A DNA stretch of 58,999 bases from Candidatus Latescibacterota bacterium. Its GTDB lineage: Bacteria > Latescibacterota > UBA2968 > GCA-2709665. Below, piece by piece: positions 15,721 to 24,774 of the stretch; within the stretch, counting starts at the first letter, position 1, and the number at the start of each line of letters is the position of its first letter. The stretch covers positions 47,644 to 106,642 of the forward strand of contig JAGWBX010000052.1 in the NCBI GenBank assembly GCA_021295655.1, written 5' to 3'. A program made the translations under genes and the position numbers. The notes beneath the pieces are model-generated. The model did not search any database. It saw nothing but the letters and a program-made list of their open reading frames with translations, and was not told the origin of the DNA.

Positions 15721-18700
15721 TTGCTCCATAAAACCAGAAACCTCGTGGATGACTGGCGGGAAGGCGACGCCCGGAAGCTCGCCACGCTCGAGATGGAAGC
15801 GGACGTGGGCTGGCCGGGCGGCGGCGGATGGCAGACGACCCCCGAGGAGCAGGAACGAAGCATCCGGGAGAGCAACCTGCTGGGAGCACTCGTCACGGAG
15901 AATGAGGAGCGCATTATCAGCCTGTGCCTGATACGAGCGACGCCTGGACAGAAGGCGCAGGCGTTCATACCGCACCTCAACTGCCACCCGGACTTCCACG
16001 GGAAAAAGCACGGAAAGTCGGCGCTGTGGGGCGCGATGGAACGCGCGTACGAGGCGGGCTATCAGCGGGTCGATCTGTACACCTGGCCGGGGAACCTGCA
16101 GGCCGTTCCCCTGTACAAGAAGATGGGCTTCATGTGGCGGCCGGACTCGTCCGTGCACATGGAGAATTTCACACCCGCCGCCCGCCGGCATCCGCTCGCC
16201 GCCGCGTTTTTCGCCAGGCACGATTGGTATGAGACCCAGGTCCGGGAACTCAGCCCCGAAGAGGACGTGATGACGCGGGGCAGGGTGAAGGTTTACGAAT
16301 ACCTCTGGCGCGCCCCGGACGGCGATCTGCTCAGGCTGGTGTTCGACCGCCAGAGTTGGGGGATCATCGAGCTCGAGAACAACGAACTGACGGTCTCGTG
16401 CAGCCTGCCCGATGAGAAACTGGTCGCGGGGGTCCCCCACGCTGTCCGCTGGCGAATCGTGAACAAGAAGCCGCAACCGGCACGCGTCTTTCTCACGGCC
16501 TCGGGCGATCCGGGTGTCAGGATCGACAAGCGTGAGGCGATGGATGCCACGGACGCTTCCGAAATAGAGAGTACGTTCATCATCGACCCGGGTATCGAGG
16601 AGAAGACGCGCGAACCCAAAGCGGCGTTGCTGCGGACCGACCTGGTGATCGACGGGGTGGGGATCGAACTCGCGGCGGGGATGGATGTACGCCAGGCCGT
16701 GGACGTTTCCGTCGAAGCGCCCCGCTCCATCCTGGCGCCGGGGAAGCCTCAGGACGCCACGCTGACCCTGCGATCCAACCTGGACGAGGCGTGTACGGTG
16801 AGACTTCGGGTCATGCCTGCCGGCGGCGTGGAAGTCAACGCCGGTGAGCGGCAGGTGGCGCTCGATCCGAAGGGCGGGGCCGAGTTGGTTGTACCGATTA
16901 CGGCACCTCGGGCCGGGCAGGCTGCCATTGACGTGGAGACCGTCGCGTTGATGGACAGTAAGGAAATTCCGGTCAAGACCAAACGTCTCGACCTTTTGGC
17001 CGTTGAGCCAGGGGGGGTGTCCGGTGGCGTTGGGGCGAAAAGCGCCCTGCTCTGCGGCGGCGGACTGATGGTCAGCGCCGATTTGCGCAGCGGCGAGATA
17101 TTCATCTTTCACACGCTGCGGGCGCTGAGGTCCCGCCGGCTGAAACTGCAGACCCCGAGGCTCGGCCCGCCGTTTTCCGGCGGCGACCTGTTTCAGGAGA
17201 AGGCGGAGGCGCGGATCGAGCGGGACGCCTTCGGGGTTGAGCTCCATTTGCGGACGCCTTCCGTGATACGCCCGGGCGTGTGGCTGGAACGAAGCGTTCT
17301 GGTTGGACAGGGACCGCTGGTCAGGGTGCTGGATACGGTAATCAACGGAACTTCGCTGCCGCTGGACCTATCGGTGTCGCAAAGCTGGTGGATGCAAATG
17401 GGCCGCACCGCGTCGCTGGCTGTGCCGGGGAAGCAGGGGGTGTCCCTGCAGGCGTTCGGATCGGGAGGACGGGATCTGGATAACCTCAGACTTTCGGATG
17501 AAGCGTGGCCCGAAGGATGGTTCTGCGTGGAGAAAGCGAATGGCTGTACCGCCGGAATTCTGTGGGACCGGGCCGAACGGGTGAGCCCCGGCCCGTGGGG
17601 CAGTCTTCAAACTCGATCCGTCCGCGTAGAGCCGGGCGCGTCCAGGTCGCTGGACCCGGTCAACGCCTTTGTCGGAGATGGAAACTGGGAGACGGTCCGT
17701 GCCTGGTGGCGGACCCTGTTCGGCAGCGTTCCGGAGGTTGAGACATCCGCATTGCCAACGCGAAGGCCGATCGAGTGCCGCATCGAACCGCGCCCGCTGA
17801 TCGTGGCGGGAGATCACGCCGAAGCGACACTGCGCCTGGACCACGTGGGCAGACACCAGCTGGACGGAGAACTGAACCTGGAGGAATCCGCGGGACTGCG
17901 CCCGGACGTACGGACCGTCAAGGTCACGGGGCTTTGCCAGTCCAAACCGGCTGTCCGGAAGGTGGCCTTTTGCCCCACGCCGCGAGTCCGGCCGGGCGTT
18001 GAGGATATCCGTGCGCGTTTCGAGACCGATGAGGCGGTCTACCGGTTTACGGAAAAGGCGCTGGTCCTCCCCGCCGCCGCACAAGAGGTCTCGGTGTCGC
18101 GCCAGGAAAAGAGTCGCGTCATTGCGGTTGACAACGGGATATTATCCATGAAGGTTGCGCCCTCTTTCATTGGATCCGTAATCTCGCTCCGACGCGACGG
18201 CACCGAATATCTCAACTGTCCGTATCCCGACGTAGCGCCCCTGGCGTGGATGAACCCCTGGCACGGCGGCATCTCGCCGGAGTACGACCGGCTGGAAGAC
18301 ACGCTCTACAAGGAACGGTTCCGGTACCGGGTGACTGAGCGGAAGGGTCGCCAGGGCCTGGTGTGGCGCGGGGTGCGCGTCCACTGCCGCATCGCGCAGG
18401 AGCACGCCCGGGGTCAGTCGATCGCATGGGAGTACCTGCTCGCGCCCGGCGCGGACGTGCTGGCCATTCGCGTGACGTGCCGCGACGTACTCGGAATCGG
18501 CGCCGATGGGGATCTGGGCTTCGGCGTCTGGCCCGCGTTCGCCGCGTCACCCGGGACGGCCACGTTTTACAACGCAAACGAAGCGTCCGTCTCGACACGA
18601 GCGGCGCCCCATTGGACCAGCGGTGGAAACTGGGACTGGGGAGGGATCGTCGGAAAAACCGGAGAGGCGTTGTTCCTGAGCGCTGCCGGGGAGGGGGCGC

Positions 18701-18870
18701 GAGCCGGAGGGATCGCCCTGGGCGAGGTTGGATGCTTCCTGAACGGAAACCTGGAACGGTGGATGAAGCCCCGGGAGCGAATCGAGGCACTGTTCTTCCT
18801 CCTGCCAACCACCGGCCTCGAGGAAGGTAAGGCAGGCGCGGTCTGGAGTGAATTCGAGGAACTGCCGTAG
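15721..18870 (+). CDS. GNAT-family N-acetyltransferase domain fused to a large C-terminal region of unknown function
   Basis: The frame opens at a TTG preceded by GGAGGAG (15711-15717); a stop at 15700 rules out a longer start. Residues ~1-160 look like a GNAT acetyltransferase: a beta strand with IISLCLIRA, HPDFHGKKHGKSALWGAM as the acetyl-CoA pyrophosphate loop, and NLQAVPLYKKMGF as the C-terminal motif. The other ~890 residues contain Ig-like strands (~260-440) and long beta-rich stretches such as RDGTEYLNCPYPDVAPLAWMNPWHGG near residue 825, which recall galactose-mutarotase-like or glycoside-hydrolase accessory folds. No signal peptide is present. At 1049 residues this is far larger than usual GNAT proteins. 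The acceptor might be an amino sugar, but this is a guess. Confidence 0.8.
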   Translation: MLHKTRNLVDDWREGDARKLATLEMEADVGWPGGGGWQTTPEEQERSIRESNLLGALVTENEERIISLCLIRATPGQKAQAFIPHLNCHPDFHGKKHGKSALWGAMERAYEAGYQRVDLYTWPGNLQAVPLYKKMGFMWRPDSSVHMENFTPAARRHPLAAAFFARHDWYETQVRELSPEEDVMTRGRVKVYEYLWRAPDGDLLRLVFDRQSWGIIELENNELTVSCSLPDEKLVAGVPHAVRWRIVNKKPQPARVFLTASGDPGVRIDKREAMDATDASEIESTFIIDPGIEEKTREPKAALLRTDLVIDGVGIELAAGMDVRQAVDVSVEAPRSILAPGKPQDATLTLRSNLDEACTVRLRVMPAGGVEVNAGERQVALDPKGGAELVVPITAPRAGQAAIDVETVALMDSKEIPVKTKRLDLLAVEPGGVSGGVGAKSALLCGGGLMVSADLRSGEIFIFHTLRALRSRRLKLQTPRLGPPFSGGDLFQEKAEARIERDAFGVELHLRTPSVIRPGVWLERSVLVGQGPLVRVLDTVINGTSLPLDLSVSQSWWMQMGRTASLAVPGKQGVSLQAFGSGGRDLDNLRLSDEAWPEGWFCVEKANGCTAGILWDRAERVSPGPWGSLQTRSVRVEPGASRSLDPVNAFVGDGNWETVRAWWRTLFGSVPEVETSALPTRRPIECRIEPRPLIVAGDHAEATLRLDHVGRHQLDGELNLEESAGLRPDVRTVKVTGLCQSKPAVRKVAFCPTPRVRPGVEDIRARFETDEAVYRFTEKALVLPAAAQEVSVSRQEKSRVIAVDNGILSMKVAPSFIGSVISLRRDGTEYLNCPYPDVAPLAWMNPWHGGISPEYDRLEDTLYKERFRYRVTERKGRQGLVWRGVRVHCRIAQEHARGQSIAWEYLLAPGADVLAIRVTCRDVLGIGADGDLGFGVWPAFAASPGTATFYNANEASVSTRAAPHWTSGGNWDWGGIVGKTGEALFLSAAGEGARAGGIALGEVGCFLNGNLERWMKPRERIEALFFLLPTTGLEEGKAGAVWSEFEELP

Positions 18871-18906
18871 GGGGTCAATTGTGCGATCGTGACCGACCAA
18901 GAAAGA

Positions 18907-20280
18907 TTACACGAGATCCGCCGTTCGAAAATACCGCTCTACTTTGTAGCGAAAGAGGCCCTGGGAGAGGAGGATCATCGCAATGCCCCCGATGACCTCA
19001 TAGAGATCGGAAATGCCGGAACCCTCTTCAAGCCAGAGCATACCCAACAGCCCGACGACGACAATATAGAGAAGCAGGACTGCAACATTCGAAGTCGAAC
19101 TTTGTCCATATCGCAGGCACATCCACGAAAGAAACGGGCTGAAGACAAACATCAGGATAAGTGGGAGGGCAAAATCGGGGACAAACTTGAATGGTGTCAC
19201 ATATCCTGTATAGAACCAGGCCAGGCTTCCCGAAAGGTGAAAGGTCAGTAGCAGGATCCCACAGAAAACAGCGTTTTGAACGAGACTACCCCAATACGCG
19301 AGCCTTGCGAACTGGTGGCGGGCAAGCGGATAATTCAAATTACCCTTGAGATAAAACGATCCGATCACGACGTGAAAAGCAACAAACATGGCGGGAAAGA
19401 TCGATATGAGTACGGGCAAATTCCTTACTGATGAAGCATCGAATATGGCAGTGTATATGAACTGAATCCCCAGTTCATGAGATCCCGTGCTGTATCCCTT
19501 GTAGTATGCCATGCCGATCACTATGAGCGCGGCAATGCATGACATTCCGACGGCGATGACCGGCCATCCGCCGCGGACCAGACCAAGGTTTTCATATACC
19601 CCGGCTCGAATCCAATTGAACAGACCGGTAATCGGATGTCTATGCTGCCATTTCCGCCTCGAAACTCCCTTCCATGCCGTCAGTTCCGTGATGGAGATCT
19701 GCGAATTCCGCCGGGCAGCGTTGACAGAAAGATTCCTATGGAGGAAGAATGAAGCTCCCAGCATTGTCACGAAGACGCACAGAAGGGCCTGGGCGCTGTA
19801 AAAATCGACGATGTGATTGATCGAAATTCCGGCAACGACCAATAGAAACAGAGTTAAAGTTGAAACTTGGTCATTGCAGATGCGTAAACTCCAAAATTTC
19901 GATATTGAACCCCGGCCGACGGTCACTCCCATACTATACCAGAGGAGAACAGACGCGAGAATCGCGAGCGTTGGTCCGGGACCGCCGAGCGACTTATATG
20001 CCCACGTCACAGTCATCGCGGTGACGATGCCGGCCAATAACAATGAAAAGAAGAGTCGCATTCGCAGCTTGGGCAGCGTCCACGAGATCAGGGTGTGCTG
20101 AAGCTCACGCAAGCCAAACCCGAGATCCTGTCCAACAAATGCCGCGATGAGAAAGCTGAGAAAATTAAGACTGCCTGGCGTGGGTGTGCCGGGGAATGGC
20201 TGGTCCGTATAGGCAAACAGGAAGAGGTACAGGATGGTTCCTTTGCGCCACAGCAATCCGAACAACGCGTACAACCACAT
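18907..20280 (-). CDS. ABC exporter-type integral membrane protein, paralogue 3 of 3
   Basis: This 457-residue protein is almost wholly hydrophobic, with about ten to twelve predicted transmembrane helices and no soluble domain. It shares an N-terminal ALFGLLWRK segment and a conserved C-terminal box LLSQGLFRYKVERYFRTADL with the two genes upstream of it, so all three are paralogues. Together with the ATPase at 23052-23936 they look like the permease subunits of one ABC exporter. The gene is last in the operon, 36 bases after the second paralogue, and converges on the GNAT fusion gene with only 36 bases between the stops. The substrate is unknown. Confidence 0.8.
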   Translation of the reverse strand: MWLYALFGLLWRKGTILYLFLFAYTDQPFPGTPTPGSLNFLSFLIAAFVGQDLGFGLRELQHTLISWTLPKLRMRLFFSLLLAGIVTAMTVTWAYKSLGGPGPTLAILASVLLWYSMGVTVGRGSISKFWSLRICNDQVSTLTLFLLVVAGISINHIVDFYSAQALLCVFVTMLGASFFLHRNLSVNAARRNSQISITELTAWKGVSRRKWQHRHPITGLFNWIRAGVYENLGLVRGGWPVIAVGMSCIAALIVIGMAYYKGYSTGSHELGIQFIYTAIFDASSVRNLPVLISIFPAMFVAFHVVIGSFYLKGNLNYPLARHQFARLAYWGSLVQNAVFCGILLLTFHLSGSLAWFYTGYVTPFKFVPDFALPLILMFVFSPFLSWMCLRYGQSSTSNVAVLLLYIVVVGLLGMLWLEEGSGISDLYEVIGGIAMILLSQGLFRYKVERYFRTADLV

Positions 20281-20316
20281 AGTTGTCTCACCTGCTGGAT
20301 CCCACTGACGCGACGC

Positions 20317-21681
20317 TCAGACAAGATCGGAGGTTTGATAATATTTCTCGATTTTGTATCGAAAGAGGCCCTGGGACAGGAGGATCAGAGCGACGCACAC
20401 GACGACCTCGTGAACAACCGAAATATCCCGATCCAGCCCGAACCAGAACCAGCCCAGTCCAAAACCGAAAACGCCCAGGATACATGACAGATAGAGCACC
20501 AGAACGCTTGGTATCTGAGTGAAGAAAAGGCCGTGTCGTAAGCGCATCCATTGAAATACAGGGTTGAAGACAAATACCAGCGCCAGAGGACGCCTGAATC
20601 CGAACCAATGGTCAAGTTCCACGAAGCTTTCAATAAGAAAAACTGCCAGCAACATGATCCCACATATACCCGCATTGTAAAGGAGGCAGCTTAGGTACGA
20701 GAGTTTCGCCAATTGGGCGCGGGAAAGCGGATATAGCCAGCCTTTCTGCAGAAAAAGGGAACCGTTTGCACTGTACCCCAGCGCCAGCATCGCCGGAATG
20801 CCAGGGGCGAACATATGGAGACCAATCAGGATGCCGAGTTCCTGTACTTCCTTCAGGTATGGAAGTACAATCACGATTAACACCGCGATACCAGAGTATT
20901 TGGCGGATCCGCCCACCCATCCTCCCCAATTCGAGCCGAAATTCTCATATGCACCAGCCCGAATCCAGTCGGATACACCGGTGATCGGACCCGTTAACGG
21001 TAGTCCACGTACCGGACTTCTCCTTCGGGCTATAACTTCCTGCTCCGGGGACCTGATGGGAACGAGGGATTTCTTTCTTGCGATGTTTACATTGTGGTAT
21101 CGCAAGAAACAAAGCGTCGTGCCAGCCAATGTCAGCACGACACTGAGAAACGGGTAGTTGCAGTAAAATTCGACGATTCGATTTATTGAAAATACTGCCA
21201 GGATAAGCACGGTGAGTCGTAGAATCGCTGTTCCGTAGTGATACAAAGGACGATCCAATCCCCGGACGTATCCATTTACTGCGACGATTCCCGCACTGTA
21301 CCAGAATATGGCGGATGTGAAAACGGGGATCCACGGAGCGGCGCCTCCGAGCCAGCGATATACTGCTGTTACCGGGATAGCAGCGACGATGCCCACGGAA
21401 ATCAACGGAAAGAGGAGATTCCGGCGGAGGTTTGGAAGAGACCAGGCAAGCAATGTATGATGTAGTTCCGCCAAGCTTTGCCCAACCAGTATAAGTCCGA
21501 CCATGAATGCAAATATCCAGGGAAACAGATTGACGCGCGTGGTGCTGGAAATACCAAAATCGGGTGCATAAATAGTCAGTACGGGTAACAGTACTCCTAC
21601 GATACACAAACCCAGGGTGGACGCCTGGCCGACCAATGCTCTTCGCCAGAGCAAACGGAAAAATGCGCTGAAACCGATCAT
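20317..21681 (-). CDS. ABC exporter-type integral membrane protein, paralogue 2 of 3
   Basis: The 454-residue polytopic membrane protein begins MIGFSAFFRLLWRR and ends with LLSQGLFRYKIEKYYQTSDL, both matching its two neighbours. Between them lie long hydrophobic segments such as FPWIFAFMVGLILVGQSLAE and a middle cytoplasmic-looking loop with GPITGVSDWIRAGAYENFG, where the paralogues also carry G-x-x-x-WIRAG-x-YE. That WIRAG loop is the most conserved internal feature and may contact the ATPase. It is spaced 33 bases from the first paralogue and 36 from the third, so all are probably on one transcript. I do not recognise a named family beyond ABC-2-like permeases. Confidence 0.8.
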   Translation of the reverse strand: MIGFSAFFRLLWRRALVGQASTLGLCIVGVLLPVLTIYAPDFGISSTTRVNLFPWIFAFMVGLILVGQSLAELHHTLLAWSLPNLRRNLLFPLISVGIVAAIPVTAVYRWLGGAAPWIPVFTSAIFWYSAGIVAVNGYVRGLDRPLYHYGTAILRLTVLILAVFSINRIVEFYCNYPFLSVVLTLAGTTLCFLRYHNVNIARKKSLVPIRSPEQEVIARRRSPVRGLPLTGPITGVSDWIRAGAYENFGSNWGGWVGGSAKYSGIAVLIVIVLPYLKEVQELGILIGLHMFAPGIPAMLALGYSANGSLFLQKGWLYPLSRAQLAKLSYLSCLLYNAGICGIMLLAVFLIESFVELDHWFGFRRPLALVFVFNPVFQWMRLRHGLFFTQIPSVLVLYLSCILGVFGFGLGWFWFGLDRDISVVHEVVVCVALILLSQGLFRYKIEKYYQTSDLV

Positions 21682-21714
21682 CTTGTCACCTGTTGAACGA
21701 CACCGACGCGCAGA

Positions 21715-23055
21715 TCAGACGAGATCGGCGGTTGTGAAATACCTTCCGATCTTGAAGCGAAAAAGACCCTGGGACAGGAGTACGAGAGCGATAACAGCGG
21801 CGACCTCGAATCCGATAAATGCGCGCGGATCCAGATCAATCCATTTCGGAATCAGGATCGAATAGCCAATAACGAAAAGCGCCATTACCACATAAGGCCA
21901 AAGCTGATCGTATCGGTATCGCAGTCTCACCCACTGGAAGACCGGAATGCATATGAACATCAGTATGACAGGACGCGCGAGATCAAGTCCGGCATAGATG
22001 CCTGCGAGGCCTTCCAGGACGAAGAACGCGACTAACATAATTCCGCAGTAGACCAAGTTATGGAGAAGGCTACTCCAGTACGCGAGCCTCGCCAGTTGTG
22101 CTCTCGAAAGCGGATAGACCCAGCCTTTTTGAACGTATAGTGACCGGTGAAACACGGAAAGCACCAGGATTATAGGCACGACGACAGGAACTCCTGTGAT
22201 TTCCGGGCCTGAAAACCAGACCATGACAGCCGATACGACCATTACGCCAACTGAATCTAGTATTGCCGTATTCAACCACCCGATTCGAGTCCTGCAGTCG
22301 GTCTCGTACCTTCCTGCTCGGATCCATTCAACCGTTCCGGTTATCGGAGCGGCATGCCTCCATATCCTGGTGGTTTTTCTCCGCCACGAATATGTTGCCA
22401 ATTCCCAGGACCCGAAAGCACCGCGGTTGAACGTTGGCATTGAAACAAGCGATTTTCTTCTGGCGGTGCCAGCAGCAAAGCCGCGATTCAGACAGAACAA
22501 CGCACCTGGCAATGTTAGAATGGAGCAAAGGACTGGCTGGGCAGCGTAAAGTTCTGCCATTCCGTCGATGCAGTATGCGATGATTACAAACAGGAATATC
22601 GGCAATATCATGGTTACGGAACTTCGGTCCAACCTCGATGGCGCATCCAGGAATTCATAGGTTCCGACTATGTAGGCCATCGCATACCAGAGAAGACCGG
22701 ACATTAAAATCGGGGAAAGCGGGACAGAACCGCCGAGCCAGTCGTAGACCAGGATCGTAACGACTGCCGTGGCGATGCCCGTGAGATGCACGGAAGAAAC
22801 GAGCAATCTGCGCATTCCCGGAAGCGTCCACGAATAAAGTGTGTACTGGATCTCTCCCACACGTTGTCCCACAAATAGGCCAGAAAGAGCGGGCATAATC
22901 AGAGTAAACAGGTTAAGGCGTCTCACCTCAGGGGCGGCGTGAAATTCCGTGCTGACAACCGAAAGCACCAGCAGGATCATTCCGGCATAGAGCACATAGA
23001 ATCCAAGGAGCACCGGACGCCAGAGCAGTCGGTACAGCGCGTAAAGCCCCATCAA
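21715..23055 (-). CDS. ABC exporter-type integral membrane protein, paralogue 1 of 3
   Basis: The 446-residue polytopic protein begins MMGLYALYRLLWR and its ATG overlaps the stop of the ATPase gene by ATGA (23052-23055), so the two are translationally coupled. It has the same WIRAGRYE loop (near residue 240) and the C-terminal LLSQGLFRFKIGRYFTTADL box as the following two paralogues. This coupling fixes the three membrane proteins as partners of the ATPase. As an exporter it would act in the inner membrane; the substrate could be a peptide antibiotic, lipid or cell-wall intermediate by analogy to Bcr/Ytr systems, but nothing in the sequence decides. Confidence 0.82.
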   Translation of the reverse strand: MMGLYALYRLLWRPVLLGFYVLYAGMILLVLSVVSTEFHAAPEVRRLNLFTLIMPALSGLFVGQRVGEIQYTLYSWTLPGMRRLLVSSVHLTGIATAVVTILVYDWLGGSVPLSPILMSGLLWYAMAYIVGTYEFLDAPSRLDRSSVTMILPIFLFVIIAYCIDGMAELYAAQPVLCSILTLPGALFCLNRGFAAGTARRKSLVSMPTFNRGAFGSWELATYSWRRKTTRIWRHAAPITGTVEWIRAGRYETDCRTRIGWLNTAILDSVGVMVVSAVMVWFSGPEITGVPVVVPIILVLSVFHRSLYVQKGWVYPLSRAQLARLAYWSSLLHNLVYCGIMLVAFFVLEGLAGIYAGLDLARPVILMFICIPVFQWVRLRYRYDQLWPYVVMALFVIGYSILIPKWIDLDPRAFIGFEVAAVIALVLLSQGLFRFKIGRYFTTADLV

Positions 23056-23936
23056 CCGGTCTCCTGCAGGAGGAGCGGGAACATCTGCTCCAGGTTCAGC
23101 TGGCTACTGGCCACGTCCACGCCATATTTCGCCTTGAACGCGTCCAGGTTGTCCGAAGCTCCTTTCACAAGCAGACGGGCCTGGCGGCTGTCCCCCTCAC
23201 GGGATATCACGAAGTCCTCCTCGAAGTGCGCGGGGAGCCTGCCTGCCTTGACGGTCACCCGCCATTCGGCGAAGCGTTCCTGGAGGTCGTCCAGCGAGGC
23301 GTCCGCCTTAGTCCGGCCGCGGTCGAGGCAGATCACCCGGTTGATGACTTTCTCGACGTCGTGCAGAACGTGTGACGATATCACGATCGTATTGGCGTCC
23401 TGCTGGAGGAGTTCAAGGAGGAATCTCAGGAATTGCTCTCGTGTGATGGGGTCCAGGCCGCTGATGGGCTCGTCCAGGATCAGCAGGTCCGGCCGGTGGC
23501 AGACGGCCAGAATGATACCCAATTTCTGCGCGTTGCCGGGCGAGAGCGTCCCCACGCGGGCGGACGGATCCAGTTCCAGTTCGTCCAACAGGCGCTCCTC
23601 CAGGTCCCGGTCCCAGTGTTTGTAGAATGTGGACACATAGCGCAGTTGCTGCTCCACCTTCATCCATTCCAGGAACCGGTTCTCCTGGTGAACGACGCCG
23701 ATGCGCGAGAGTTCGCCGGGACCCAGTTTGTCGCTGGGGCATCCGAGGGTGGTGCATTCGCCGCTTGTCGGCAGATAAAGGCCGATGACGTGGCGGAGCA
23801 GAGTGGTCTTCCCGCTTCCGTTTCTGCCGATCAGACCAACAACAGCCGGTCCTGGAACGGAAACGCTCACGCTGTCCAGCGCGGTGACGTCTCCGAACGT
23901 CTTCGTCAGGTTCTTGACTTCGAATGCGGATTCCAT
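23052..23936 (-). CDS. ABC transporter ATP-binding protein of an exporter (YtrB/BcrA-like)
   Basis: ATG 23936 starts a 294-residue nucleotide-binding subunit. Walker A is GRNGSGKTTLLRH, Walker B is DLLILDEPISGLD, the H-loop is VISSHVLHDVEKV, and the signature motif is LSPGNAQK instead of LSGGQ, a variant common in drug/lantibiotic export ATPases. The C-terminal ~80 residues form an accessory domain typical of BcrA/YtrB-like subunits. Its start is one base after the GntR stop at 23938 and its stop overlaps the first permease, so regulator, ATPase and permeases form one operon. It hydrolyses ATP to drive export through the three membrane paralogues. Confidence 0.92.
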   Translation of the reverse strand: MESAFEVKNLTKTFGDVTALDSVSVSVPGPAVVGLIGRNGSGKTTLLRHVIGLYLPTSGECTTLGCPSDKLGPGELSRIGVVHQENRFLEWMKVEQQLRYVSTFYKHWDRDLEERLLDELELDPSARVGTLSPGNAQKLGIILAVCHRPDLLILDEPISGLDPITREQFLRFLLELLQQDANTIVISSHVLHDVEKVINRVICLDRGRTKADASLDDLQERFAEWRVTVKAGRLPAHFEEDFVISREGDSRQARLLVKGASDNLDAFKAKYGVDVASSQLNLEQMFPLLLQETG

Positions 23937-23937
23937 A

Positions 23938-24330
23938 TTATGATTCCTCCTGATTCCCGGCTTCGTCCAGCATCCGGCCGAAGATTTCCAGGGCATGGGA
24001 CTTTTCGATGCCAAGCTGTCGAACAACGGCCACCATAGGCGCCAGGCTCTGCCGGAGCCGATTGCGCTTGTGGACCTCGACCTTCTCCGGCTCCAGCTGA
24101 CTGACGGTCAACGGGCGCCCGCGTCGCCGTTCCACAATGCCCTCGGCTTCCAGGTACCCGTAGGCCTTGCTGACGGTCATCGGGTTGACGCCGAGCTGTG
24201 CGGAGAGCGAGCGTGTGGCCGGCAGCTTTTCACCGGACTTCAACAGGCCGCAGGCAATATGAAACTTGATCTGGTCCATCAACTGCCGGTAGACCGGCAC
24301 GCCGCTGTGGTGATCGATCTCGATAAGCAC
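23938..24330 (-). CDS. GntR-family transcriptional regulator, YtrA-like
   Basis: From a GTG at 24330 the product is 130 residues: an N-terminal winged helix (YRQLMDQIKFHIACGLLKSG, then LPATRSLSAQLGVNPMTVSK and YGYLEAEGIVERRRGR) and a short ~50-residue helical tail. That short tail, with no large effector domain, is the mark of the YtrA subfamily, which usually represses the ABC export operon it heads. A longer start at 24396 would add 22 residues encoded by the AT-rich operator-like region, so GTG is preferred. The next gene begins one base downstream. It probably responds to cell-envelope stress or the export substrate and represses its own operon. Confidence 0.88.
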   Translation of the reverse strand: MLIEIDHHSGVPVYRQLMDQIKFHIACGLLKSGEKLPATRSLSAQLGVNPMTVSKAYGYLEAEGIVERRRGRPLTVSQLEPEKVEVHKRNRLRQSLAPMVAVVRQLGIEKSHALEIFGRMLDEAGNQEES

Positions 24331-24774
24331 GGTGAGTGCTCCAGTGTGTATTAGTGTATTACTATCAATATACAGTATGGCAGAAGCGAATGGCAAACGT
24401 TTTTTTTGTGATTGGATGCTTAAGGTTTCGGTAGATGATCCGTCGCCCTGTCATTCTCGGACGTGCCGCGAATGCCGACGCATGCAACGGGATCGGTTGT
24501 GCTGCATTTCAGGTCGGACCGAATGCCGGACGCTCAGGCATGATTGTATGCCGCAGGAGATCCTTCGTCAGCCTGGCGGCTTCCTCAGGATGACAGTACG
24601 GGCCAACGAATGATGGATACATTTCGACGATGGTTATTGCGAAGCATGTCATTCTGAGCGCAGTCGAAGAATCTCCCGCTGCTTCAATTGTAAGTGTAAA
24701 AGAAACGTCCGTTAAAGAACGCGCGCGGAATCGACAACCTGTATTTCCAAAACCCCCAAACCGAGGAGTGGACG
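24331..24774. other. Divergent spacer with dispersed-repeat-like sequences
   Basis: Apart from the operator candidate, this 444-base gap has no credible gene. From 24446 to about 24596 a segment begins CTGTCATTCT and ends AGGATGACAG, an imperfect inverted pair, and contains GGAGATCCTTCGTCAGCCTG. From about 24648 follows GTCATTCTGAGCGCAGTCG. Both resemble junk-like intergenic repeats that recur in many environmental bacterial genomes. The promoter of the enolase-superfamily gene should be near 24680-24760. Confidence 0.5.
24345..24378. promoter_or_regulatory. Candidate operator/promoter of the GntR-ABC operon
   Basis: Just upstream of the GTG start lies an AT-rich stretch with repeated TGTATTA elements and an imperfect inverted repeat (GTGTATTA facing AATATACA across about five bases). 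YtrA-type GntR regulators bind AT-rich inverted repeats overlapping their own promoters, so this is the best candidate. The exact half-sites and the -10 hexamer are not settled. Confidence 0.45.

Noticed and set aside
15688..17247. 519-codon minus-strand open frame opposite the GNAT fusion
   Set aside because: Its product is Arg/Pro/His-rich with no motif, while the plus strand has a clear GNAT domain and ribosome binding site.
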